In this document: positions 28,521-40,000 of the stretch, piece after piece
How the letters are laid out: each line of letters begins with the position of its first letter
How positions within the stretch are numbered: position 1 is the first letter of the stretch
From: Blepharisma japonicum
Taxonomy: Eukaryota > Ciliophora > Heterotrichea > Heterotrichida > Blepharismidae
NCBI GenBank assembly: GCA_949751835.1
Contig: CATKHK010000004.1
Coordinates: 496,001 to 560,000, forward strand
DNA length: 64,000 nt
Direction: 5' to 3'
Made by a program: the position numbers and the translations under genes
Notes under the pieces: model-generated
What the model saw: only the letters and a program-made list of their open reading frames with translations
What the model was told of the DNA's origin: nothing
Database searches by the model: none

Positions 28521-31172
28521 TTATCTCATTCCATATCCATAACCTTGCCTTGCTTTTTCCAAAACTTTCAGTCCCTTTGCAATTTTTTCATCATGCATTT
28601 TTATAATATTTTGCAATCTTTTTAAGTCATCTTGAATTTTCGATTGCGGCTCTTTTTTATTAAATCCTCACAACTGATCTAAATATTCATCTTTTTCATC
28701 TGTTATTAAATCCGTTAAGTCTCCTTGCTCATCAATTTCTCCATAATCCATTCCATTTATTTCTTGTATAGTTAGCACTTTTTGAGATTTTAGCTGCTGT
28801 GGAATACTTTCTTCTTTAAATTGATAAGGGATTTCTTCTCCTTTTACAATTCGTTGAGCTCTTCTTCTTCGTGCATATCCAGAAGCAGGAATAGCTATTT
28901 TGGTTTCATTTAGAGGTTTTTGAGGCTGAGGCGTGAGCTTGACATTTGAATGTGGAGCTGATTTGGATTGCTTCATTTTCCTCCATTCTTCTAGTTTCTG
29001 TTTCTTTATTGGTGACATTCTGAAAATATAACGCTTACTTGTGTCGCTTTCGGAGATGCGAGCACCACCTTTCTCATGACTGAATGCAATTCTGAAGCCT
29101 TTAGCCTTCGTTAAATATGCATTTCTATTGTCAAGCTCTAAAAAACGATAAAAAAGATCGCGTTTTTCAAGAAGTGTTTTGCTACTAACCGAAGTATTAT
29201 AAATAGTGTCATATTCTTTGTTATAATATAGATCAGCAATTTTGTCAAGGGAATCAATAAATTGGCTCTCACTCATAAGCCGGGAATTATTTGCTAATTT
29301 TTTGAAAATTGCTATGGCATGGTTTTTATTTAAATAGCGGGCTCTTTCTTCTTGTTTTCCTATAATATTGAAATCAGTCAAAAATTTCAAGAATTTAACA
29401 ATTGTTCACACGGAATAACTTTCATTGATTTCATCAAATGTAGGATCTTGACCCATCATATTTTGGATTTTTGAATAAAATTGGAAAATTTCAGAAAGGT
29501 TTTTTCTTTGTTGATCAGCGATTTGTTTAGCTATTTTAATTTCTTTTGCAGAAATGTGAGATTGAAGCTCTTGCTTAAGCTCTTGAATTAAAGATTCGAC
29601 TGGAGCTGTATCTTCGCTTACACCTCCATATTCATAAATAATGTTTTCATACTGTTTAATCATTCTCTTAATTTTTCCTATAAAATCAGAAGGCTCTGGC
29701 TCATTTTGCATTGCCCATTCTTGTATAATTTTCATGAATTGATTAAAATCTGCTTTATCTGCTTGAGCATTTTTTAGTGATTTGCTTCTCTTGCTTGATA
29801 TAAATTCTTTATCTACTATTCTCTCAAAATCATCAAAACCATATTCAGATATTTCCACATTTGAAATTTTCATTATTTCACTGAAGACATTTTTTAATTG
29901 TTTTACTTCCACGAGCTTTTCATCGTATGAATCATAAGAATAAAAGATCTTTTCAATTTCTAGGGAAAGAGGCTCCAAAATTTTTATTAATCATAAATCT
30001 TTAATAGAATTCATTTGCTCATTATGGAATTCTTTCTGAAGTTTATAGCTCTGATCTTGATTGTGAAGACTTGGAGATAGACTTGGACTTATACCATTTT
30101 TAGAATTCAATTCATTTTTTTTCTTCTGGTAAGAATTATTAAGATTTGGGCTGTTCTTATCAACAAATGAAAAATTTCTTTGATTCCTCGAGCTTGGAGA
30201 CCCACTATAATTTAATTCACTTGGCTGCTTAACTATTACTTGAATATCTTCTTTTATTAATTTTCTCACACTAGAGGCTGCTGATTCGTGGCTTTCTAAA
30301 TATTTTATAGAAGATGAAGGAGATCTAGCTTGCTTTTCTTCTTCATATTTATTAGGTGATTTCGATTGATAACTTGCTTCCTCATTTTTGTCTAGTACGC
30401 TTTTTATTGACAAATCTCCAGAATGATCACTTTCTTTATCCTTTACAAAACCTGCAAACTCACTATCAATTTTTTTGATACTTGAAACTGCTGACTCAAT
30501 TTGCTCTTTTAATTGCTTGACGCCTTCATTTGTTAGCTCTTTTTTCTTGGAACTTAATTTTGGACTTTGTTGAGGGGACTCACTTAGTTTTTCTTTATCA
30601 ATTAATCTTATGCTTTGCTCTGGTGACTGACTTTGCAAGTCTTTTCCATGAGATCTTATACTTTGTTCTGGAGATTGGTTAATTTTGCCTAATTTTCTTT
30701 GGCTTGATTTTGGCGTCTTGACGTTATTTTGCTGTTTTATATTTTCTTGTATTTTTAATCTGAGAAAATCTTCAGGATTTTCTTTATCTCATATAGAATG
30801 CAAATAATCGCTGATATCTTCTTCTTTATCTCCTTCAATTTCAAAAATTTTTTCTAGAATGTAATTTCCAAGCCTTCTTCTTAAGGCTTCAAGGCTTAAA
30901 TCGTATAAATTCACAAAATCTCTATGATCATTAGGATTGAGCCTTTCAGTGAAATATTCTTGAATCTCCTCTACATCTAAACCTCATTCTTCGCACAAGC
31001 TTTTAAGAATTATTTGTAATTCTTTGTCTATACTTACAGGTTTTTCAGCTTTATTATAGATTTTCTCTACTTCTCCCCCAAATCTAACCTTATAATACTT
31101 TATCCAGAAAGATTTTGGATTTGGCTGCTGCCTAAATGCCTAATACCTTGACAAATTATTCTTACTCTCCAT
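28521..31172 (-). CDS. uncharacterised large protein with Ser-rich repeats, 878 aa, one 15-nt intron
   Basis: Not recognised. The N-terminal part (to about residue 180; PNPKSFWIKYYKVRFGG, LKSLCEEWGLDVEEIQEYF) looks folded. The middle (about 180-400) is Ser/Lys/Gln-rich with repeated SPEQS-type units: QSPEQSIRSHG, QSQSPEQSIRL, ESPQQSPKL. The C-terminal half is Lys/Glu helical with basic runs (ASGYARRRRAQRIVKGEE) and ends QGYGYGMR. Several TGA=Trp sites, including EEWGLD, HSIWDK, EPLSLE upstream links and DQLWGFNK, are needed to join the frame. The intron is at 31146-31132. Perhaps a cytoskeletal or cortical protein. A decayed copy of its 5' end is present at 35890-36190. Confidence 0.75.
31132..31146 (-). 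other. 15-nt intron
   Basis: GTATTAGGCATTTAG on the minus strand, A at position 10. The first exon is 26 nt (MESKNNLS...). Removing the intron gives LSR-QQPNPKSFW. Confidence 0.8.
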
Positions 31173-31623
31173 TTACTGCTTAGAGTCTGAGAGACAAATA
31201 ATTTAATCGGATTTTATGATGCATGCCATAAAATTGCATGACATCTGCAAGCTTGCAACAAATTTGATTGATCCAGTCTTTTAAATAAAATTAAAAATTC
31301 ATTAATGTAGCATTTAAATGAATTTCAAATAAAATTTTCAAAGATTGGAATAGAATTAATAAATATATTTGGGTTATCCTATACTTGCTATTTAATTTAA
31401 ACTTTGTTTATCAATATTATTTTAGCATGAAATTTAAAATCTTATAAATATTTTTCTGTCGGGAAAATTTTAACGTTATCAGGAATTTTTTTCGATTTCA
31501 AAATGGATAATTTAAAACTAATAAAGAAACAAAAAATTGTAAAATTCTATAACAATTGAATATTTATTAGTTACCTCTGTTGCAATTAATTATCATATTT
31601 TTTTCCTTTATAAAATCTTTAAA
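31173..31623. other. divergent intergenic region, ABC transporter copy 1 promoter side
   Basis: About 450 bp between the 878-aa gene (minus) and the first ABCC gene (plus). It is AT-rich and is duplicated, with an added insertion, upstream of the second ABCC gene. No gene seen. Confidence 0.5.
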
Positions 31624-34600
31624 ATGGATCAAAGAGCCTTAGTTTATGATATCTCAGGCATCGTTAAAGACTTCTTTATGTCTTGAGGATTTACTATAGT
31701 TTCTTACTTTAGAGCTGTGAAACCTAGTGCAGAAACTCTTATTCCTGTTCCTAAAAGGCTAAAATTTAGCAGTTCAATAAACATACTAAGGCAAGAATGG
31801 GCAAGAGAAATAAACGAAATCAATCCAAGCTTTATGCATGCAATATGAAAAGTATTTGGTAGAGAGTTTATTTATAATCTCCTTCCAGGGATTTTTGGTT
31901 TTAATCTTGGGCTAATTCAAGCCCTTCTAGTCATTTACCTTTATCAGTTTATGTCTAATCCAAATTCATCTATTTGGGAAGGTGTATACTATTTACTTTA
32001 TTTTGGAGCATCAGCAATTTTTTCATACTATTTTTTAAATTTGTCAATTTACAAAGTCTCTATTTTGATTTCAAAAATCAAGGCAGTGATTCCTTGCCTT
32101 CTTTATGAAAAAATTTTAGATCTCCCAAGTAAAGCCATTTTTGAAGGAAATTCAAAAGGCAGATTTGCAAATCTAATTGCCTCAGAAATAGAAATTTTAG
32201 ATGGCATGAATTTGATGATATATTTAATCTCAATTCCTATCTTTTTAGTTGGTGGAGGACTGATTCTATGGTTCCACCTTGGGATTGCAGGGATAATTGG
32301 ACTCATATTATCTATTCTCCATTTTCCAATAATTTATTTCTTTGGAAAAATCATGAAGAAATATCGATTAAACATAGCTGGAAATACTGATATGAGAGTG
32401 AAAATGATAACAAATTTGATAGAAGGAATCAAAATTGTCAAACTATATGGTTGGGAGAGCTCATATTTTTCCTCTATTTGCGAACAAAGAATGAAGGAAA
32501 TAAAAGAGGCAAGGAAAAAAGCGACAGTTATGAGCATTGTGAGAATGATACATGGAGGAGGAAATGGACTGATTTTATTAGTTACGTTTTCTGCTTATGT
32601 ATATACTGGAAATACATTGGATCCAGGAACAGTGTTTGCATCTGCAACGATTTTATTAATGATTCATAGATTAATTTCTTCAATTGGAGCTGATGCTATG
32701 TATATGCTTTTTATGTTTTATGCTTATATGAAAAGGGTAACTCAAATGCTTTTGATTAGAACTAAATCAGCTGAAGAATATGGCCAAACAAAAGATCACT
32801 CAATCGCACTTGAAAATGTTTCATTTATTCTAAATAATGACAATTTTTGAAGCCTAAGCCAACGGAATCAAAGTATAATAACTCCCTTAATGACAATGAC
32901 TCCAGTTGAAAGAGCTTTTCTACAAGGAATCAATTTTTCCTTAAAAAAAGGAGAAAAATTAGCAGTGCTGGGATCAGTAGGGTCTGGGAAATCTTCTCTT
33001 TTATATGGAATTCTAAATGAAATCTCCTTATTATCTGGAGCGGTATTAATGAATGGGAAATGTGCTTATGCCTCTGGAGATCCTTGGGTTGTTTCAGGAA
33101 CTGTCAAAGATAATATTCTGATGGGATTAGATTTTGATAGCGAATTTTACAGTAAAGTTGTCTTCTCATGTGCACTTAAAAAAGACTTTGAGCTTTTTAA
33201 ATATGGGGATGAAACACATGTTGGAGATGCAGGCATTACGCTTAGTGGAGGGCAAAAAGCAAGATTAAGTTTAGCAAGAGCTGTCTATACAAATAGAGAC
33301 ATTTTGCTACTTGATGATCCTTTAAGTGCAGTAGATGCTGAAGTGAATACTCATATTGTTGAACACTGCATAAGAGGCTTGCTGAGGGAAAAAACAGTGA
33401 TTCTCGCTACTCATCAACTCCAAGTTTTGCCAAATGTTGATAAAATAATAATACTTAGCCAGGGTGAGCAAATATTTTATGGAAACTATCAAGAATTGAA
33501 GGATAGAGAGGATTTAAGCAAATTTGTAATCAGAGCTAATGAAATTAAAAAGACAAATGTCAAAGATATTGACGAAATCTTAAGGCAAATCAAAGATTTT
33601 GGCGACAACGAGCACATTCAATTAGAAGAAGAATATAGAGAAAAAAGTGTAGATTCAGTTTCATTTAAAACCTACTACAGATTTATAAGACTCGGATTTT
33701 CAAATATTTTTTCTTTTGCTCTACTTATCATTATAATAATTATTCCTCAACTCGCTTATAATGGAGTCTTGTGATGGCTAGCTAGCTGAGCAAAACGATC
33801 TGAAAATGAACAGCAGAATTTTTATTATTTTTGAATTTTTATTTTAATTGTAATGCTTCTATATATTACAAACTTTCTAAGGAGCTTAGCCTTAAGCTAT
33901 GGAATACTCAAGGCTTCAAGCCAAGCTCACAATGACGCTCTGCAAGGAGTTATTAAATCAATTGTTTCATTTTTTGATTTAAATCCTACAGGAAGAATGA
34001 TTAATAGGTTTTCAAAGGACACTATAATAACAGATGAGCTGCTTCAGATGTATTTTATTGATTTAGTCACTTTATTCGTTATCATTTTAGGAAATTTGAC
34101 AGTGATTTCCATTATTGCACCTCCAATAATAGCTGCTGTTTTTATTTTTATTATTTACGTTTTTATGCTCGCCAAGTGGATTGTTCCTGTTACAAAAGAT
34201 CTCAAAAAAATAGAATTGATATCAAAAAGTCCTATTTTTTCACTTGTGAATTCAACTATAAATGGCTTAATAACAATAAGAGCTTTAAATCTTCAAGAAA
34301 AATTCAGATCTGACTATAAAAATGCAATGAAGTTTAACCTTCGTGCAGTGTTCTCCTATCAAATTGTACTAAGATTTTACCAAGGCTATACAGAATTAGG
34401 AGCAACAATCATTACAATTTTAAATGTTGTTGTATTAATTCTATATAAAAATTATATAAGTGAAAATCTTGCAGCAATGGTGATTTCTCTAACAACTTCT
34501 ATGACGGGCTTGGTTGCATTTTGATCAAAAACTATTGTAGAAACTAACAATTTTATGGCTTCTCCTCAAAGATTGATTGACTATGCTCAAATTGCTTCTG

Positions 34601-35415
34601 AAGAAGAATCAAAAAACCCTAAAAAATTTGAAATAAAACAGGGAAAGCTAGAATTCAAGCATCTTTGTATGAGATACAAAGAAAATTACCCATTAGTGTT
34701 AAAAGATCTTACTTTTACAGTTTTTGCAGGACAAAAAGTAGGAATAATTGGAAGGACTGGGGCAGGGAAATCATCAATTTTAGGGGCTCTTTTTCGACTT
34801 TATAGTCCATCATCAGGCACTATATACATAGACGGCCAAGATTACTTAGAAGCTAGTCTTTACGATCTTCGAACGCAAATATCAGTTATTCCTCAATCTC
34901 CTACCATTTTTTATGCAAGTATCAGAGATAATATTGATCCCGAAAATAAGTATTCTGAACAAGAAATTATTGATGTTCTTAAAGAATGCAGGCTCCAATC
35001 ACTTTTAGCATCGTCTGCTAGAGGAATTAATACTATTTTATCAGAAGGTGGAAATATAAGTTCTGGTCAAAAACAGTTAATTTGTTTAGCACGAGCCATT
35101 TTGAGGAGAAATAAAATAGTTATGATGGATGAGGCAACATCAAATGTGGATAGTGAAACTGATAAATTTATTCATAAAAATATTAGAAAGAAATTTAAAG
35201 ATAGCACAGTATTGATCGTTGCTCATAGGCTGAGGACTGTAATCAAAACAGATATGATCATAGTTATGGATGAAGGAACTTGCAAAGAGCAGGGAACTCC
35301 ACTATTATTAGCGAAGAATGAGAATTCTTTATTAGCGAAGCTGATTCGCTATTCAGGAGAGCAAGAATCTCAATATTTGCTGAATAAAATTGACAAACAA
35401 ATATTAATAAAATAA
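31624..35415 (+). CDS. ABC transporter, ABCC/MRP-type full exporter, copy 1, 1263 aa
   Basis: An ATP-driven exporter for conjugates or organic anions, with TMD1-NBD1-TMD2-NBD2 layout. Start MDQRALVYDISGIVKDFFMSW (W is TGA; written in pieces for length). TMD1 about 90-390, NBD1 Walker A GSVGSGKS near 450, signature LSGGQKAR, Walker B LLLDDPLSAVD. TMD2 about 680-970. NBD2 Walker A GRTGAGKS near 1043, a degenerate signature ISSGQKQ, Walker B IVMMDEATSNVD. NBD1 has Asp and NBD2 has Glu after Walker B, the usual ABCC asymmetry, implying one main hydrolysis site. TGA=Trp occurs at several points (e.g. VLWWLASWAKR). There is no extra TMD0. Stop TAA. Its tandem duplicate starts at 37028. Confidence 0.95.
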
Positions 35416-35889
35416 TTTTTGGATATTTTTAAATATAATAGAATTAGTTATGAAGAGAAATTTAGAGGTGCAGCACCAGCTTCCAAAATAATTATAAATT
35501 TTTTGCTAGCTTGACTCTTTAATCTACCTCTCTATTTCCTTGAAAATTATTTCGGGCTTTTGAAGATAAAATTTAAAAAGAGTTGCCCAAAATGAAAAAA
35601 TAGATCAAAATTTAACAAAATATAGAGGAAAAAGACATCTTGATATCGGCATAGTGAAAAGGAGCCCATGACTCTTTAGTTAAAAAGAGCCCATCCAGCA
35701 AGTCTCTCCAAGTTGTCTATTAGCTGTGCTGAGATTGAAAACAGAGAGACTCGATGCCCTTTGGATATAGGTCTTTGCCTTTACGGAAATCAGGAGTTAT
35801 AACCAGGGTTTAGATTTCTTGCATGTTGAGCCCATAGAATTTACTTCAAAACGAAGTAATAGAAGCTTTACTATAGGTAGCCATTGATA
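35416..35889. other. intergenic region with a GC-richer unassigned block
   Basis: About 470 bp after ABCC copy 1. The stretch from about 35640 to 35870 is less AT-rich than its surroundings and contains two similar GAGCCCAT-type pieces. It has no open frame worth reporting and shares a look with blocks near 36600-36990, 38460-39000 and 48490-48930. Function unknown. Confidence 0.4.
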
Positions 35890-36190
35890 TACTTTCTTAA
35901 TATTAATCTCATATAGCATACACATTCTTGCTAATATCTTCATCTTTTAATCCTTCAATCTCAATTTTTCATCTAGGATTGCAGGTTAGGGCCATATAAT
36001 CTATAAACTCTTTATGATTGTAAGGATGATGGGTGAATTGCTGGTTTTTCTGCTTTATTATAAATTTTTTCTACTTTCAGTCCTAACCTAACGCTATAAT
36101 ACTTAATCCAGAAGGATTTTGGATTTAGCAGCACCCTTAATAGTTAATACTTGAAAAATAATTGATCTCTCCATTTACTATCATTAAGTG
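35890..36190 (-). pseudogene. decayed 5' fragment of the 878-aa protein gene
   Basis: Matches the coding start of the gene at 28521-31172. The strand, the order and runs such as the equivalents of FWIKYYKVRFG and the WDKE-region can be followed over about 300 bp, ending at a CTCCATTTACT sequence equal to that at the true start codon. Broken by several stops and indels. It is the leading edge of the second copy in duplication B. Confidence 0.75.
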
Positions 36191-37027
36191 TCTAAGAGAA
36201 TAATGTAATTTTATTATAAAATATATAATGCTGCATCAGGATAAGCATAGAGAATTATCTAATAAGCTTCAGCAAGTTGGATTTGATCTAGCTTTAAAAT
36301 AGAGTTAAAATTCTATTAATGAGAATTCCTTTTGCATTTAATATATTTTCAACAGAATCTCTTTATGGCTGAATATTGCGCTAATAAATATATTTGTTAT
36401 CCAATGTATGGCATTTTATTTGATGTTTTTATCAAAATTATTTTGAGTGCGGCACTAAAATTTTATATTTATTCTTTCATCAGTTACAATTTTAAATAAT
36501 TTCGGGATTTTTTTTAAATATCAATCAGATTTATAAATTTTATAATAAATTAACAATCTTTTGTAATTTCCACTTTGATTGCGGGCTCATGAGCAAATTT
36601 GATACTAAGCTCTTAGACAGTTGCTGTATAAGCCTCTATCTTTATTTTTATAAAATATGCATATGAATACATAAATTCTGTAAAAATTTGAAAGTGTACA
36701 ATGCTAAAGCTAAGCTAAATTACACTCTTAGTTTAGAATACTTGTTCGTTAGGCCTGAATACTAGAGCAGAATCAGCTCAAATCAACAAGTCTCAAAATG
36801 AAATTACCATTAGAACTTAAATTGCCTTCAACATAGGAAGGGCTCTCTTTTCTAACTACCAAACGGAGTGTCAGAACCCAGGAAATCCTCTTTGTGGCCT
36901 CAAAGAATCGTCTATTCCTCTCACTGGAAGCGCTATAAGGGAGTAAATCTTTTACAGACAGACATTTTTAAATGTGTAGCTGATAGTTTGGATTGCCTCA
37001 TAAATTCCTCTTAATATATTCTTAAAA
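36191..37027. other. promoter region of ABCC copy 2, with extra sequence
   Basis: The first part (36191-36580) resembles 31173-31560. The last 40 or so bases before the ATG resemble those before copy 1. In between lies about 400 bp (roughly 36585-36985) not present in copy 1, and GC-richer. A piece near 36885 (CAGGAAATCCTCTTTGTGG) resembles one near 38584 in the other insertion (CAGGAAATCCTTGATTTTC), and both are followed by CCTCAAA. It could be a related inserted element. Confidence 0.4.
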
Positions 37028-40000
37028 ATGGAACAAAAGAAATTCGCTTATGACCGCTCGAGTATTTTTAAAGATTTCTTCATGTCTTGAGGATTTACTA
37101 TTGTTTCTTACTTCAGAAACGTGAAACCTAGTTCAGATACTCTTCTCCCAGTTCCTAAAAGGCTTAAGTTTAGTAGTTCAATAAAGGCATTAAGGCAGGA
37201 ATGAATCAATGAGCTAAAAGAAACCAATCCAAGCTTTATGCATGCACTATGAAAAGTCTTTGGTAAAGACTTTATTTATAATCTCCTTCCAGGGATTTTT
37301 GGTTTTAACCTTGGGCTAATTCAAGCCCTTTTAGTCATTTATCTTTATCGTTTTATGGCTGACCCGAAAACGCCTATCTGGAAAGGCGCATCATATTTGC
37401 TTGGCTATGGAGCCTCAGCAATCTTTTCATACTATTTTTTAAATTTATCAATCTATAAAGTCTCTGTTTTGATCTCAAAAATCAAGGCAGTTATCCCTTG
37501 CATCCTTTATGAAAAAATTTTAGACCTTCCAAGCCAAGCCATTTTTGAAGGAAATTCAAAAGGTAGATTTGCCAATCTAATTGCCTCAGAAATCGAAATT
37601 TTAGATGGCATGAACATGATGATGTATTTATTCTCTATTCCTACCTTTTTAGTTGGTGGAGGACTGATATTATGGTTCAACCTTGGGATTGCAGGGATAA
37701 TTGGGCTTATATTGTCTATTCTTCATTTCCCTATAATTTATTTCCTTGGAAAAATCATGAGGAAATGTCGAATAAAAATAGCTGGAAATACTGATATGAG
37801 AGTAAAAATGATAACAAATTTGATAGAAGGGATTAAAGTTGTCAAGCTATATGGTTGGGAGAGCCCATATTTTTCCTCTATTTGCGAACAAAGAATGAAG
37901 GAAATAAAAGAGGCAAGAAAAAAAGCTACAGTTATGAGCATAGTGAGAATGATATACGGAGGAGGAAACGGACTAATTTTACTAATTACTTTTTCAGTTT
38001 ATGTATACACTGGAAATTCATTAGATCCAGGAATAGTTTTTGCATCCGTGACAATCTTATTGATGATCCAAAATTTGATATCCTCAATTGGAGCCAATGC
38101 TGTTTATATGCTTTTTATGTTTTATGCTTATATGAAAAGAGTAACTCAAATGCTTTTGATCAGGTCTAAACCAGTAGAAGAATATGGCGAAACAAAAGAT
38201 TATTCAATTGCGCTTGATAATGTCTCATTTATGTCGAACGATGACAATTCTGAAAGCATAAGACAAGGAAAGCAAAACACTGTAACTCCTTTAATGACGA
38301 TGACTCCAGTTGAAAGAGCTTTTCTTCAAGGAATCAATTTTTCCTTACCTAACAGGATATTTTTAAAAGTTTTATTGTAAAAAATCTTCTTTATTTTTAA
38401 TAATCTAAATATAGATATTTGAAAGGAATTCTAATTTAATTTAACTTTACTTAGCTATGCATTTAAAAGCCTCCTCTTTAATACAGCTTTCGTTTGGCAG
38501 CTAGCATTGCGCTTTGGGCTCCATTTTAGAAATTTGACCAGGCTGAAACTTTATTTCCATTAAATGGATTTTCCCTTCTTATCAGGAAATCCTTGATTTT
38601 CTGGGACCTCAAATTTTCAATCAAGGTGTCAGATCTATCCTATCTATGAAACTGACTAGATCGCCCATATGCGGAATCCTTTTAAAGTACAGAGACTTGC
38701 ATCCTTTAGTCTTAGAGCCTTTTTTTCATATGAGTTGCTAATTTCTCAAAATAAAACTCAAAGGTTACTCAATTTAGGATATTGGGCAAGGATACTGCAC
38801 TGCCTCTTTAATGCAAAGTCTGCTTCTGCTTGCATAAAAGATTAAAAAAATGCCACTCGGCCAGGTAATATCAACGGAGAGACTGCTGAAGGGCCTCTCA
38901 CCTTGAGAATAATCTAGCCCTTGGATCCTTGGACTAAAAAAGAATTTTGTATATTAATGCATAACAAAACTGGGAGGACGTGGTTTGGAACTCACCGCCT
39001 CTCTTTCATATATATGAAAACCTAATTTTACCATAAAATTTATGTTATAGACTAAATTTTGTTAAATTAATCGGAGATATTATAATATAGTCGTTAATTC
39101 TGGTATCATGATATTTTTGCTCATTATTTGGGATTTTTTAATGCTAAGCATGAAGAGGGAATTACAAAAAGGAGAAAAACTGGCAGTTTTAGGATCAGTA
39201 GGGTCTGGAAAATCTTCTCTTTTATATGGGATTCTAAATGAAATCTCTTTATTATCTGGAGCGATATTAAAAGATGGAAAGTGCTCTTATGCATCTGGAG
39301 ATCCTTGGGTTATGTCAGGAACCGTCAAAGACAACATTCTAATGGGGCTGGATTTTGATAGTGAATTTTACAGTAAAGTTGTCTTCTCATGTGCACTTCA
39401 AAAAGATTTTGAGCTTTTTAAATATGGAGATGAAACACACGTCGGAGATGCAGGCGTTACACTTAGTGGAGGACAAAAAGCAAGATTGAGTTTAGCAAGA
39501 GCTGTTTATACAAATAGAGATATAGTTCTCCTTGATGATCCTTTGAGTGCAGTAGATGCTGAAGTGAGCGCTCATATTGTTGAGCATTGCTTAAGAGGTT
39601 TACTTAAAGAAAAAACGGTGATTCTTGCAACTCATCAACTGCAAGTTTTGCCAAATGTTGATAAAATAATAATACTTAATAGTGGTGAGCAAATATTTTA
39701 CGGAAATTATCAAGAATTGAAGATTCGAGAGGATTTAAGCAAGTTTGTAGTCAGATCTTATGAAAACAAAGAGAGAAATGATAAAGACATTGATGAAATA
39801 TTAAAACAAATCAAAGATTTTGATAAAACTGAGTACATTGAATATGAAAAAGAAGACAGAGAAAAAATTGTAGACTCAGTTTCACTTAAAATCTACTATA
39901 GATTTATAAGACTCGGGTTTTCAAATATTTTTTCTTTCCTTTTCCTTATCATTATATTAATCATCCCTCAGTTCGTTTATATTGTAGTCTTATGATGACT

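Noticed and set aside
38980-39010. Possible tRNA-like TGGTTTGGAACTCACC piece
   Set aside because: It does not fit a B-box well (GGTTCGANTCC), and no cloverleaf could be drawn around it.
38348-39164. Possible conventional intron in ABCC copy 2
   Set aside because: No GT...AG ends at the join, and all other introns here are 15 nt.
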